Below are positions 46,565-56,535 of a stretch of DNA of 64,000 nt, piece after piece. Position numbers and translations under genes: made by a program. Each line of letters starts with the position of its first letter. Within the stretch, counting starts at the first letter, position 1. Below the pieces are notes generated by a model. That model saw nothing but the letters and a program-made list of their open reading frames with translations, was not told the origin of the DNA and made no database searches. Source of the DNA: Nostoc commune NIES-4072 (GTDB taxonomy: Bacteria; Cyanobacteriota; Cyanobacteriia; Cyanobacteriales; Nostocaceae); the NCBI RefSeq assembly GCF_003113895.1, contig NZ_BDUD01000001.1, positions 5,247,608 through 5,311,607 of the forward strand, written 5' to 3'.

Positions 46565-47482
46565 ATGGATTTATTACGATCGCTGCCACTTGGACTTTAT
46601 TTAGAACAACCCCAAACTTGGTTGCATAAAATCGATCCGCGAGTCAAGTTCGCCTGGTTGATGAGCTTTTTAACAAGCTATGTTTTAGCTAACAACTTTT
46701 GGCGGGTGCTGCTGGTAGTAATATTGATTCTTGCCACCTTAATTGCTAGAATTCCCCGCCGAGTATGGCAGCAGCAAATGGGTTGGCTATTAATGCTATC
46801 ATTTTTTATCTTAGCGATCGGAGCTATCAGTCCTGATGCAATGGGTGTAGATTATCAGCCACGCCTCCCACCTAATGAACAAATATTAACCCAGCCAGTA
46901 AATCCTAAAAATATTGTTCAAGAACCAGCAAGTAATAGCAAATACAGCTATGTGCTATTTCACAAAGGCCCAGTCAAAGTAACTCGCCGCTCCTTGGATT
47001 TGGCTGTACGTCTGAGTACAATTATATTTACCGTAATTTACAGCACCAACCTGTATCTGCTGACAACCGCACCAGAAGAAATCACATCTGGCATAGAAAG
47101 CCTAATGCAACCCCTGAGACGCTTCAAGTGGCCTGTCACCGAAATTGCTTTAACTTTAACCTTATCCTTGCGCTTTATCCCTTTGGTTTTAGAAGAAGTG
47201 CAAAACTTATTTCGCTCCGTGATGACAAGGGCAATTAATTGGAAAAAGCTAGGATTGAAAGGAGGATTCAAAGTTTGGATGACAGTCGCAGAGAGACTGT
47301 TAGAAAATCTGCTCTTACGAGCCGATCAAATGGCGAATGCAATGATGGTGCGGGGTTTTACCAGTCCCAACGAGCATCGAGTGCAGTGGCATGATTTACG
47401 ATTTAAAGGGCGTGACTGGCTGGCGATCGCAACTTTAATTTTATTCTGGGGAATACGGCTAGCTATAGGAACTCAGGTCTAA
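46565..47482 (+). CDS. EcfT/CbiQ family energy-coupling factor transporter permease
   Basis: The 305-residue membrane protein has the EcfT pattern: N-terminal LHKIDPRVKFAWLMSF, then a series of membrane helices and a C-terminal coupling helix with the Ala-x-x-x-Arg-Gly signature (MANAMMVRGF) near residue 260. EcfT links vitamin- or metal-binding S components to two ATPases. Neither is adjacent. Residues about 95-135 form a hydrophilic insertion (LPPNEQILTQPVNPKNIVQE). The gene ends 22 bp before the TrpE/PabB-type gene. Confidence 0.9.
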   Translation: MDLLRSLPLGLYLEQPQTWLHKIDPRVKFAWLMSFLTSYVLANNFWRVLLVVILILATLIARIPRRVWQQQMGWLLMLSFFILAIGAISPDAMGVDYQPRLPPNEQILTQPVNPKNIVQEPASNSKYSYVLFHKGPVKVTRRSLDLAVRLSTIIFTVIYSTNLYLLTTAPEEITSGIESLMQPLRRFKWPVTEIALTLTLSLRFIPLVLEEVQNLFRSVMTRAINWKKLGLKGGFKVWMTVAERLLENLLLRADQMANAMMVRGFTSPNEHRVQWHDLRFKGRDWLAIATLILFWGIRLAIGTQV

Positions 47483-47504
47483 TTTTGCAACGCTTATAAA
47501 CAGT

Positions 47505-49034
47505 ATGATTAAGGCTTGGTATTGGCGATCGCTACCCTTAGAAAAGCGCACAGGTTCGGAAGTTTTTGCTGCTCTTTTTCACTCCACCTCCGCACCGAAA
47601 ATTGCTACCCTACTGGAAAGTCCTTACCCAACGCCAATCGATCATCCCCAACTGTGCCGATATTCTATCTGTGCAGGCGCTCCTCGCCTAGTTGATGGCA
47701 TCCCCCAGATGTGGACACCAGAAGTAGGAGAAGTTTTTCCCTTCTTAGAAAACTTATTACAGCAAGGGGTAGGAAGAGATGAGGGGGATGAGGGGGATGA
47801 GGTAGTATTTTCTCCTCCATCTTTGCGTGCTTCCCCACCTCCCCATCTCCCCTTCACGGGCGGTTGGTTAGGTTGGCTAGGCTATGATGTAGCATGGGAA
47901 ATTGAACAGTTACCATATCATAAAATTGATCCCCTACCATTTCCTATAGCGTTTTGGTATGAACCAGATTGTTTTGCCGTTTTAGATCACGCGCAACAAA
48001 TTCTTTGGCTAGCCGTTAGTGATGCAAGTAAATTCGATGAGTTCCAGCACAAATTAGAGAACAGAAAAGGGGAGTTAAGGAACAAAGTAGAATTTTCTTC
48101 CCCATCTCCCTCGCCCCCTCAGTTTTTGACATCGCAAGCAGATTATGAAACAGCTGTAAACCAGGCGAAAAAATATATTCAAGCTGGAGACATCTTTCAG
48201 ACAAATCTTTCATTGCGATTTCAAGCCTCTACATCGGCTTCTGGTTGGGAAATTTACCAAGCCTTGCAAAAAATCAATCCTTCGCCTTTTGCCAGCTATT
48301 GGCAAACGCCTTGGGGAGAAGTGATCAGTTGTTCGCCGGAACGGTTAGTAATGTTGCAAAATCGGCAAGCCGAAACCAGACCGATCGCTGGGACGCGATC
48401 GCGCGGTGTCACTCCAGAACAAGATATGCAACTGGCACAAGATTTACTCAGCAACACCAAAGAACGTGCAGAACACATCATGCTGGTAGATTTAGAACGC
48501 AATGATTTAGGGCGAGTTTGTGAATGGGGAACGGTTACTGTTGATGAATTGCTGACAATTGAGCGATATAGCCATGTGATGCATCTTGTCAGCAACATCA
48601 AAGGTACTTTAAAAGGCGAATACACTCCTATTGATTTGATCCGCGCCACGTTTCCAGGTGGCACAATCACAGGTTGTCCCAAAGTCCGTTGCATGGAAAT
48701 TATCGAAGAACTAGAACCCGTGCGGCGCAGCTTGTTCTACGGTTCTTGCGGTTATTTAGATTGGCGTGGTCATTTAGATTTAAATATCTTAATCCGCACC
48801 CTGCTACTAGCTCCCGTGTCTCAAGAAGCAGGGGAGGTAGGGGAGGTAGGGGGAGTAAATTCTTCTTTATTTCCGCACTTAAGACACATCCCCCAGCACT
48901 CAGCACTCAACATTGTCTGGGGACAAGTTGGCGCGGGAATTGTTGCAGACAGCGATCCTGAGAAAGAATGGTATGAATCTCTGCACAAAGCCCAGGCACA
49001 ACTGGCAGCCCTGAAAATGCTAAATAATCAATAG
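47505..49034 (+). CDS. Anthranilate synthase component I / aminodeoxychorismate synthase component I family
   Basis: The 509-residue chorismate-binding enzyme has IAGTRSRG, LLSNTKERAEHIMLVDLERNDLGRVC, ERYSHVMHLVSN and FPGGTITGCPKVRCMEIIEE, all in the catalytic domain. LLES near residue 37 resembles the tryptophan site of TrpE, while total length is shorter than many TrpE; I cannot decide between TrpE and PabB. Three stretches, residues about 91-116, 185-212 and 438-466, are low-complexity (DEGDEGDE, SPSPSPP, GEVGEVGG) and encoded by GGGGATGAG or GGGGAGGTA repeats, evidently inserted in surface loops without breaking the frame. Confidence 0.9.
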   Translation: MIKAWYWRSLPLEKRTGSEVFAALFHSTSAPKIATLLESPYPTPIDHPQLCRYSICAGAPRLVDGIPQMWTPEVGEVFPFLENLLQQGVGRDEGDEGDEVVFSPPSLRASPPPHLPFTGGWLGWLGYDVAWEIEQLPYHKIDPLPFPIAFWYEPDCFAVLDHAQQILWLAVSDASKFDEFQHKLENRKGELRNKVEFSSPSPSPPQFLTSQADYETAVNQAKKYIQAGDIFQTNLSLRFQASTSASGWEIYQALQKINPSPFASYWQTPWGEVISCSPERLVMLQNRQAETRPIAGTRSRGVTPEQDMQLAQDLLSNTKERAEHIMLVDLERNDLGRVCEWGTVTVDELLTIERYSHVMHLVSNIKGTLKGEYTPIDLIRATFPGGTITGCPKVRCMEIIEELEPVRRSLFYGSCGYLDWRGHLDLNILIRTLLLAPVSQEAGEVGEVGGVNSSLFPHLRHIPQHSALNIVWGQVGAGIVADSDPEKEWYESLHKAQAQLAALKMLNNQ

Positions 49035-49626
49035 GGAGTAGGGAGTAGGGAGTAGGGAATAGGGAATAGGTTATTAGTTATTCTTTCTCCCCCTGCTTCC
49101 TCATCTCCCCACTTCCAATTTTGTGCCATTCATCCATAGTTGTGGCAGTATGGAAAGAAGTTGAAAAGTTCGCTGTTGCCATTGGAAATTTCAAAGGGTG
49201 TTTTCCCTTGCTACGCTAAACTTTCATAAGAGGGTCAGGACTGTTTTATGCGTTGTGCCGCCAGGTTGGTGTATTTGAGTCACCAAAGCATAAGGCGAAA
49301 TCTATCGACAAGCCTCTACTCTTTAAGTCCACGCTTCGCGTGTCATGTTGTACCATTTCGCTTCACTACCACTAGTACAGGCCGGCGGAAATCAACTTAC
49401 CATTAAATTAGAACCAGAAAGCGCAAAATTAAAACCTTTTGACTTTTGACTTTTGCCTTGCGGTACTAGCTTCATCTGCCCATTAGAAACTAGATCAAGG
49501 TCTTCGCAACCACAGTTTTGCATTTTAAGGAAATATTCTGACGAATGTTGGTATTATCGTCTGAATGTTTGGAATTCACTGCGAAAAGATATACATACTC
49601 CACCTTGACTACACCTTGACTCTTAA
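49035..49626. other. Intergenic region upstream of pipX
   Basis: The 592 bp contain GGGAGTA and ATAGG repeats just after the preceding stop, two TTTTGAC heptamers at about 49438-49451 and a dispersed repeat near 49325-49370. Nothing else is recognised. Confidence 0.5.
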
Positions 49627-49905
49627 ATGAATCCAGAAAACGCAGAAACTTACATAAACCATCCAACTTGGGGTTTACTTTACAAAATCTGTATGGTTGA
49701 TGAAAACCAGGATTTGTTCACCACACTTTATGCCCAGCGCTTGTTTTTTTTGGTTGCAAATGATGTTAAAGGTGTTAAATTCCAGTCTCTAGGACGTACT
49801 GAGGCGAGAATGATGTTGGAAAATCGCTTACGTACTCTGCGGCGCAGTGGACAATCTCAGGAGTACGATCAGCTTCAGAGTGTTTTCCAACGCACCTTCC
49901 AATGA
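49627..49905 (+). CDS. pipX: PipX, coactivator of NtcA
   Basis: PipX binds 2-oxoglutarate-loaded NtcA to activate nitrogen-control promoters, or is sequestered by PII when nitrogen is sufficient. The 92 residues match PipX throughout (MNPENAETYINHPTWGLLY, LYAQRLFFLVANDVKGVKF, RTEARMMLENRLRTLRR). The N-terminal Tudor-like domain and the two C-terminal helices are complete. It overlaps pipY by four bases (ATGA), so they are translationally coupled. Confidence 0.98.
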   Translation: MNPENAETYINHPTWGLLYKICMVDENQDLFTTLYAQRLFFLVANDVKGVKFQSLGRTEARMMLENRLRTLRRSGQSQEYDQLQSVFQRTFQ

Positions 49906-50570
49906 ACAGTTCGATTTCCGAACGTATTGTTTCCATTCGCTCCTCTCTGCCAACTTCAGTCAAATTGATTGCTGTTAGCAAGCAAGTTCCTGCCCAGGCC
50001 ATTCGGTCTGCATACTCCGCAGGAATTCGTGATTTTGCGGAGAGTCGTATCCAAGAAGCCGCCAGCAAACAAGCCGAGTTGCAAGACTTACCGGATATTA
50101 CCTGGCACTTTATTGGACATTTGCAAAGCAATAAAGCCAAAAAAGCCCTTGAACAATTCTCTTGGATTCACTCCGTCGATAATTTGAAGCTGGCACAGCG
50201 TTTAGATCAATTGGCACAACAGCTAGGAGTGAGTCCTCAGGTTTGCCTGCAAGTGAAAATTCTCCCCGATCCCAACAAGTCTGGTTGGAGTGTGCCAGAA
50301 CTTTTGGCTGATTTACCCACACTCGATCAATACAAAAATTTACAAATTCAAGGTTTGATGACAATCCCACCTTCAGGATTAAATGATCCGGAAATTTTGC
50401 ATGTATTTAATCTCAATCGTGAGCTAGCAAAGACAATCCAGGAGCAGAACTGGTCGCACATTAAAATGCAACACTTGTCTATGGGTATGTCAGGCGACTA
50501 CGAACTGGCAGTGCAAGCAGGCGCAACGATGGTACGATTAGGAACAATATTGTTTGGCGATCGCTCTTAG
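49902..50570 (+). CDS. pipY: PipY, PLP-binding protein of the YggS family
   Basis: The 222-residue PLP-fold protein controls pyridoxal-phosphate homeostasis and works in a cluster with PipX. The lysine that binds PLP is in KLIAVSKQVPA near residue 26, and the signatures WHFIGHLQSNKAKK and LSMGMSGDYELAVQAGATMVRLG are typical. It starts inside pipX and ends before a 360-bp gap to sepF. Confidence 0.97.
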   Translation: MNSSISERIVSIRSSLPTSVKLIAVSKQVPAQAIRSAYSAGIRDFAESRIQEAASKQAELQDLPDITWHFIGHLQSNKAKKALEQFSWIHSVDNLKLAQRLDQLAQQLGVSPQVCLQVKILPDPNKSGWSVPELLADLPTLDQYKNLQIQGLMTIPPSGLNDPEILHVFNLNRELAKTIQEQNWSHIKMQHLSMGMSGDYELAVQAGATMVRLGTILFGDRS

Positions 50571-50933
50571 CCTTTGCTCATCAGCCTTGCTCTTGGGTAT
50601 TAATAGAGATCAGAATTTGATGACAAGAATTTTGTAGCAGACTGGTGCAATTAGAAACAAAGGATATAGTATTGACAAGAGCAATCGCTAAGGAAAAATG
50701 GGGTAAAAAGAACTTTCCTTTGAACAAACCTTAGGATATAATCTTGACTCATTATTATGTTTAGGCGATGCACAGACCTTGTAAGAAGTGTCAGTTCATC
50801 GCTAAAACCAGTAGTATGGGTTACAAATAGCAGTATACTTGCTGTAGTATCCACCGATGTAGCGATTGCTCCTACTCAATCAATCCTAAGCCAAGTCAAT
50901 ATCGGCTATTCGCACCAGGAGAGTACACAAACC

Positions 50934-51536
50934 ATGAACAATATATTTTCCAAACTCAGAGACTTTGTGGGTCTAAATGAGCAAGTTGAATACGAGTATT
51001 ACGAAGAAGAACCAGAAACAGATAGTAATTACCAAAATCTGTATCAGCAAGAAAATCCCCAACCAGCAGCACCACAGGAAAACCCAGCCGCCCAAAATCG
51101 ACGCTGGCGGGAACCAGTGCCTACAATGGGAGATGATATAACAGCAGGTTCAAAGCCAATGGGGAATGTGATTGGTATGCCAGGAGCAATTAACGGAATT
51201 TCGGAAGTTTTAGTACTCGAACCACGCACCTTTGAAGAAATGCCCCAGGCAATTCAAGCGTTGCGAGAACGCAAGTCAGTGGTATTAAATCTGACAATCA
51301 TGGACCCAGACCAAGCTCAACGAGCAGTAGATTTTGTTGCAGGTGGTACTTACGCACTAGATGGACATCAAGAGCGCATCGGTGAGAGCATCTTCTTGTT
51401 TACGCCAAGTTGTGTCCAAGTTAGCACCCAAGGTGGCGTTCTTCATGAAGTACCACAACCGCCAGCACGCCCTTCTCGTCCTACAGGAACTCCAAATCAA
51501 ACCTGGGGCAACGAAACTAACCGGATGGCACAATAA
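50934..51536 (+). CDS. sepF: Cell division protein SepF
   Basis: SepF tethers FtsZ to the membrane and aligns protofilaments in the septum. The true start is ATG 50934, giving [13 protein letters not shown], an amphipathic membrane-binding helix, and 200 residues; the longer frame upstream has no similarity. A Pro/Gln-rich linker (about 25-65) precedes the SepF core [48 protein letters not shown]. The order pipX, pipY, sepF, proC is typical of cyanobacteria. Confidence 0.96.
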   Translation: MNNIFSKLRDFVGLNEQVEYEYYEEEPETDSNYQNLYQQENPQPAAPQENPAAQNRRWREPVPTMGDDITAGSKPMGNVIGMPGAINGISEVLVLEPRTFEEMPQAIQALRERKSVVLNLTIMDPDQAQRAVDFVAGGTYALDGHQERIGESIFLFTPSCVQVSTQGGVLHEVPQPPARPSRPTGTPNQTWGNETNRMAQ

Positions 51537-51642
51537 AGTTAAATTAGTTGTTAGTCCTTTGTCCTTTGTGATTAGTCATAGGTTTTGATAATAGTGACAA
51601 ATGACAAAGGACAACCGACTAATGACAGATGACAAACAATCA

Positions 51643-52461
51643 ATGACTATAAAATTTGGTTTAATTGGTGGTGGGGTAATGGGAGAAGCGCTCTTATCCC
51701 GCCTTATTGCGCGTGGAATTTATGACTCATCAGAAGTTATAGTTAGCGAACCGCTATCTTCACGCCTAGATTTTTTAAAACAGCAATACAATGTTGCTGT
51801 AACTACAGATAATAGCCAAGTTTTCGCTCAAGTCAGAGAAGTTGTCTTTTTGGCAGTAAAACCGCAGGTGTTCAGCGCGATCGCTCAAGAATTAACAGAT
51901 ATTGATCTTCTTAATAAAGAACACTCACCTCTAATCATTTCCATATTAGCAGGTGTGCCTTTGAGTCAGCTAGAAGCTGCATTTGTACAATTGCCTGTTA
52001 TTAGAGCAATGCCTAACACCCCAGCAACAGTGGGAGCAGGAATTACCGCCATTTGTTCGGGTGCATACACCAATGCCAAACACCACCAAATAGCACAGCA
52101 AGTTTTTTCTGCTGTGGGAGAAGTCGTAGAAGTCTCAGAAGGGCTGATGGATGCAGTCACAGGGCTATCTGGTAGCGGCCCGGCTTACGTGGCGCTACTA
52201 GTAGAAGCACTTGCAGATGGCGGAGTATCCGCAGGTTTACCTAGAGCAATTGCGAATCAACTAGCCTTGCAAACTGTACTAGGAACAGCGAAACTGTTAC
52301 ATGAAACCAAAATGCACCCAGCAGAACTCAAAGATCGGGTTACTAGTCCCGGTGGTACAACCATTGCGGGAATTGCCAAGCTAGAACAGGCAGGATTTCG
52401 TTCAGCTTTAATAGAAGCAGTCAAAGCTGCCACAGAGCGATCGCAAGAACTGGGAAAATGA
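51643..52461 (+). CDS. proC: Pyrroline-5-carboxylate reductase
   Basis: ProC makes proline from pyrroline-5-carboxylate with NAD(P)H. I choose ATG 51643 because the protein starts MTIKFGLIGGGVMGEALL; the 14 residues upstream are translated ACAAATGACAAAGGAC repeats. The 272 residues show AMPNTPATVGAG, LSGSGPAYVALLVEALADGG and the C-terminal signature DRVTSPGGTTIAGI. Confidence 0.97.
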   Translation: MTIKFGLIGGGVMGEALLSRLIARGIYDSSEVIVSEPLSSRLDFLKQQYNVAVTTDNSQVFAQVREVVFLAVKPQVFSAIAQELTDIDLLNKEHSPLIISILAGVPLSQLEAAFVQLPVIRAMPNTPATVGAGITAICSGAYTNAKHHQIAQQVFSAVGEVVEVSEGLMDAVTGLSGSGPAYVALLVEALADGGVSAGLPRAIANQLALQTVLGTAKLLHETKMHPAELKDRVTSPGGTTIAGIAKLEQAGFRSALIEAVKAATERSQELGK

Positions 52462-52536
52462 GAAACTAGGGAATGGGGCATTGGGCATGGGGGATAGCGG
52501 ATGGGCAATGAAGACTAAGTAAAAGTTTTGCAATAT

Positions 52537-52575
52537 CCAATGCCCAATGCCCAATGCCCAATGCCCAATGCCCAA
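52537..52575. repeat. Heptanucleotide tandem repeat (CCCAATG)5
   Basis: About five copies of CCCAATG lie 40 bp before the helicase gene. A GGCATTGGGCAT copy in the opposite orientation lies at about 52473-52486, so the region can also form a long hairpin. Confidence 0.85.
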
Positions 52576-52614
52576 CGTTAGTATAGTAAACAATCTGGTT
52601 GCAAATGTGATTGA

Positions 52615-55293
52615 GTGAATTATCCTGCACCGTCTCCAGAACTTGACTTAGGGTCTATATTTCCCTTCGATCTGGATCAGTTTCAAAAAGAAGCGATCGC
52701 GTCCCTAAACGCCGGACGCTCCGTAGTTGTATGTGCGCCCACAGGTTCAGGCAAAACCTTAGTTGGGGAATACGCTATTTATCGCGCCCTGGCGCGAGGA
52801 AAACGTGTATTTTATACTACTCCCCTAAAGGCGCTGTCGAATCAAAAATTGCGTGACTTTCGAGAAAAATTCGGGTTTGATCAAGTCGGTCTGTTAACTG
52901 GAGATGCTTCCATTAACAGAGATGCACCAATTTTGGTGATGACCACAGAAATTTTCCGAAATATGCTCTATGGTACACCCATTGGGCAAGTCGGCATCTC
53001 ATTAGTAGACGTTGAAGCGGTGATACTTGATGAGTGCCACTACATGAACGATCGCCAGCGCGGTACTGTTTGGGAAGAATCAATCATTTATTGTCCCCGG
53101 GAAGTCCAACTAGCAGCCCTCTCAGCAACGGTTGCCAATAGCGATCAACTCACCGATTGGCTCAATCGCGTTCACGGCCCAACTGACCTGATTTACTCAG
53201 ATTTCCGCCCAGTTCCCTTGGAATTTCACTTTTGCAATCCCAAAGGGTTATTTCCCCTGCTAAATGATAGCAAAACCAAAATTAACCCCCGCCTGATTCA
53301 GAAGAAGAAAGGGAGAGGAGGAGAAAAGGAGAGAGGGAGAAATGGTAGACCAGAGGCTCCTGGAATAGTTTTTACCTTGAGTCAGTTAGAGCAACGGGAT
53401 ATGCTACCAGCGATTTACTTTATCTTCAGCCGCCGGGGATGTGATAAAGCCGTGGCAGAAGTTGGTGATTTATGGCTGGTAAATAATGAAGAGTCCCAGA
53501 TTTTGCGGCAACAGATAGATGACTTTTTAGCCCGCAATCCCGAAGCCGGGCGTTCTGGGCAAATTGCACCCCTATACCGGGGAATTGCTGCCCATCACGC
53601 CGGAATTTTGCCTGCTTGGAAAGCACTGGTAGAAGAACTATTTCAGCAGGGGCTAATTAAAGTAGTATTCGCTACTGAGACACTGGCGGCGGGAATTAAT
53701 ATGCCCGCCCGGACAACGGTAATTTCTACTCTTTCCAAACGTACCGATACTGGACACCGCCTGTTGAACGCTTCCGAATTCTTGCAAATGGCAGGACGCG
53801 CAGGCCGCCGGGGGATGGATAAACAAGGTTATGTGGTGACAGTCCAAACTCCCTTTGAAGGAGCCAAAGAAGCGGCGTATTTGGGAACATCCAAGCCAGA
53901 CCCCCTTGTAAGCCAGTTTACGCCCAGTTATGGCATGGTACTCAACTTGCTGCAAACACACACCCTAGAGCAAACCAGGGAACTGATAGAACGCAGCTTT
54001 GGGCAGTACATGGCCACCTTGCATTTACGGCCAGAATACGATGAGATTGCCGAACTGCAAACCCAATTAGCTCAACTACATGAGCAAATCGCCGCAGTTG
54101 ATGAAAATGAACTCGCTATTTATGAGAAATTGCGGCAACGCCTGAAAGTAGAACGCCAGATATTGAAAACCTTGCAAGAGCAAGCGCAGGAAGATAGACA
54201 AGAAGAATTGGGGATGATGTTGGGATTTGCAGTGTCAGGAACTCTGTTAAGTCTCAAAGGTAAAAACATCACAGTGTCTACACCTGTAACCGCAGTGTTA
54301 GTGGGCAAATCGCCTGGTTCTGGTCAAGCTCCTTACTTGGTATGCTTGGGGCATGATAATCGCTGGTATGTGGCAACGACAGGGGATGTAGTCGATTTGT
54401 ATGCCGAACTGCCGCGAATTGAAGTGCCACCTGATTTACTACCACCGCCAGAGATGCCTTTGAAGCCAGGACAGTCACGCCGGGGTAATCAAGAAACATT
54501 TGCGATCGCCACGCGTATTCCCGATCCGATAGAATCTTTGAATCTGGCTCCAGAAGTAGCAGAACAACTCAGTCGCACTGCTGCCATCCAAGAGCAATTA
54601 GAAGCTCATCCCCTACATCAATCAGGCAATGCTGCCACACTTTTCAAGCGTCGGGCCCGCTATGTCGAACTAGAAGCTGAACTTGAACAGTTGCAAGGGC
54701 AAGTAGAGCAACAGTCACAACGTCATTGGGAAGAATTTCTCAATTTAATCGCAATTCTGCAACACTTTGGCGCTTTAGATAACTTAGTGCCCACAGTATT
54801 AGGGCGAATTGCTGCCGCCATTCGAGGCGAGAATGAATTGTGGTTGGGTTTAGTATTCGCTAGTGGTGAATTGGACAACTTAGATCCGCACCATTTAGCC
54901 GCCGCCGCCGCCGCTTTGGTGATGGAAACTCCCCGTCCAGATAGCAAAGTTAACTTTGAGCTTAGTGATGAAGTAGCAGAAGCCTTAGCAAAATTGCGGG
55001 GAATTCGCCGCCAAATGTTCCAACTACAACGGCGGTATAACGTAGCGCTGCCTATATGGTTAGAGTTTGAATTAATTGCGATCGTGGAACAATGGGCGCT
55101 AGGAATGGAGTGGATAGAACTCTGCGAGAACACCACTTTGGATGAAGGCGACGTGGTGAGAATTCTACGGCGGACGTTGGATTTATTATCGCAAATACCC
55201 CACGTTCCCCATTTACCAGACTCTTTCCAGCGTAATGCTTATCGAGCGATGCAGTTGATTGATAGATTCCCTGTGAATGAGGTGGTTGAATAA
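52615..55293 (+). CDS. Ski2-like DEAD/DEAH-box RNA helicase
   Basis: The 892-residue protein starts with GTG 52615 (MNYPAPSPELDLG). Motif I is APTGSGKT, motif II DECHYMND (DECH box), motif III SATVAN, and motif VI QMAGRAGRRGMD; FATETLAAGINMP is motif V. The size and C-terminal helical region fit Ski2/Mtr4-like RNA helicases, which unwind RNA in turnover. Residues about 229-246 (KKKGRGGEKERGRNGR) are encoded by an AGGAGGAGAAAAGGAG-type repeat at about 53300-53345, an insertion between the two RecA domains that is not part of the family. Confidence 0.93.
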   Translation: MNYPAPSPELDLGSIFPFDLDQFQKEAIASLNAGRSVVVCAPTGSGKTLVGEYAIYRALARGKRVFYTTPLKALSNQKLRDFREKFGFDQVGLLTGDASINRDAPILVMTTEIFRNMLYGTPIGQVGISLVDVEAVILDECHYMNDRQRGTVWEESIIYCPREVQLAALSATVANSDQLTDWLNRVHGPTDLIYSDFRPVPLEFHFCNPKGLFPLLNDSKTKINPRLIQKKKGRGGEKERGRNGRPEAPGIVFTLSQLEQRDMLPAIYFIFSRRGCDKAVAEVGDLWLVNNEESQILRQQIDDFLARNPEAGRSGQIAPLYRGIAAHHAGILPAWKALVEELFQQGLIKVVFATETLAAGINMPARTTVISTLSKRTDTGHRLLNASEFLQMAGRAGRRGMDKQGYVVTVQTPFEGAKEAAYLGTSKPDPLVSQFTPSYGMVLNLLQTHTLEQTRELIERSFGQYMATLHLRPEYDEIAELQTQLAQLHEQIAAVDENELAIYEKLRQRLKVERQILKTLQEQAQEDRQEELGMMLGFAVSGTLLSLKGKNITVSTPVTAVLVGKSPGSGQAPYLVCLGHDNRWYVATTGDVVDLYAELPRIEVPPDLLPPPEMPLKPGQSRRGNQETFAIATRIPDPIESLNLAPEVAEQLSRTAAIQEQLEAHPLHQSGNAATLFKRRARYVELEAELEQLQGQVEQQSQRHWEEFLNLIAILQHFGALDNLVPTVLGRIAAAIRGENELWLGLVFASGELDNLDPHHLAAAAAALVMETPRPDSKVNFELSDEVAEALAKLRGIRRQMFQLQRRYNVALPIWLEFELIAIVEQWALGMEWIELCENTTLDEGDVVRILRRTLDLLSQIPHVPHLPDSFQRNAYRAMQLIDRFPVNEVVE

Positions 55294-55619
55294 ACAGGAC
55301 GCTTTTAGGCAAAACTAAACGCACTCTGGGGCAATTCATGAATTGCCCCTACAAACTGTACCAAGAATAAATTTAGATTTGACCAAATAATAGTAGTACA
55401 ATGTCCAAGCTAGTTTTGAGGGTTTGTAGTAAGCACAAAGGGTGCTTAAAAGATCAGGACTAAAGTCCTTACTACGAACTCACTTACCCATTCATTTAAA
55501 CTTGACAGAGTAGTAGTGGTATTTAGTTAAAAATGCTTGTTTGGTTTCGTATATGTTCTATACGTGATTAATCACGCCTATCTAACAGAAGTTATAGTTG
55601 TTATCAGCGCTTTTCAAGC
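55294..55619. other. Intergenic region, 326 bp
   Basis: The contents are the palindrome at 55328 and a compound hairpin repeat near 55425-55480 with AAGGACTTTAGTCCT-type arms (GGACTAAAGTCC). Both are dispersed repeats and nothing coding is seen. Confidence 0.5.
55328..55349. repeat. 22-bp perfect palindrome GGGGCAATTCA / TGAATTGCCCC
   Basis: The palindrome lies 35 bp after the helicase stop. There is no T-run following it. It is a dispersed repeat type of this genome group, perhaps with a terminator function. Confidence 0.8.
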
Positions 55620-56000
55620 CTAATACACCAAGTTTCCAGTACCCTGCAACTGCCGCAAAGAATTTATACATAGTGGACAGTCGCAACCAAATAACTGAAT
55701 TGCGCGATCGCTTTCCGCGTCAGTAAAATTCAACATGGCAATATTTTGATCTGATACTGATGTAACAATGGTTGCAGAACGTGCAGAGGTATAGGGTTGC
55801 TTTCTCTCTGAATCTCGAATGCACACAAAATCTTTTCCACCATGTGGGTTAGTGATACAGGTACGACCGTCTTCTGTGTGCAGTAATCGCTGTGTAATAG
55901 AAGTACTAGCGTGGGCCGGATGAAATGCCACCAGCGTAGACATCATCGACATAAAGATTGAGGAAGTGGAAAGCAAATTCAGAAGAATTTTTTTGTTCAT
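55620..56000 (-). CDS. Secreted small Cys-containing hypothetical protein
   Basis: The 126 residues start with a signal peptide (KKILLNLLSTSSIFMSMMS, cleavage probably after AHA near residue 31). The mature part has TCITNPHGGKDFVCIRDSER and a C-terminal motif FGCDCPLCINSLRQLQG, i.e. five cysteines. The ending resembles other secreted cyanobacterial hypotheticals. It is divergent from the metal P-type ATPase, so a role in metal binding at the periplasm is conceivable, but there is no direct evidence. Confidence 0.7.
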   Translation of the reverse strand: MNKKILLNLLSTSSIFMSMMSTLVAFHPAHASTSITQRLLHTEDGRTCITNPHGGKDFVCIRDSERKQPYTSARSATIVTSVSDQNIAMLNFTDAESDRAIQLFGCDCPLCINSLRQLQGTGNLVY

Positions 56001-56535
56001 AGATTTACTTAAGAAAATTGTCTACTAGTTTAGGGTATTCGATTCACTTTCAAACTTCAAGTGGATTTTCCCTAAGAATAGCTAGCGTGACACTTGTTAC
56101 CTAAGAATGTTCCCCATCTACCCAGTTTGATCGCAAATTAGCTGCTACAGCAGAACTTAGAAGTCAAACAGGCTTGATATCTGGCTTTAAAACCTAAGTT
56201 GTGTACTTCAGCAACTTTAAATCCGCTTTATATCCCCAAGATAGTGATTGTTAGCTTGATGTCAGCAATTTTCCTTTGATGTCTTATCCAGAGCGATAAA
56301 TCGCTCACTACGAACAAAAGTCATGTCGTACATTATTCTATACAACTAAAAATCAGTATAGCTATCTTTAAGAAGCTTAAAAAGCTTAATTCTAGCTAAA
56401 AATAGGATAAATATTTAGCAATAAGTTTGATATAGATTCTCGTTCTTAAATTATAAACTTGTAAAAATTTCTTTTTTTCATTACATTTGGAAAAAGGCTC
56501 ATATATTAAGTAATTTACTAGCCTTAACAGAAAAA
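56001..56535. other. Intergenic region between divergent genes, 535 bp
   Basis: Promoters for the secreted protein (minus) and the P-type ATPase (plus) must be here. I did not find a clear SmtB/ArsR- or Zur-type operator. AAAAAGGCTC precedes the ATPase gene and no gene is seen. Confidence 0.4.
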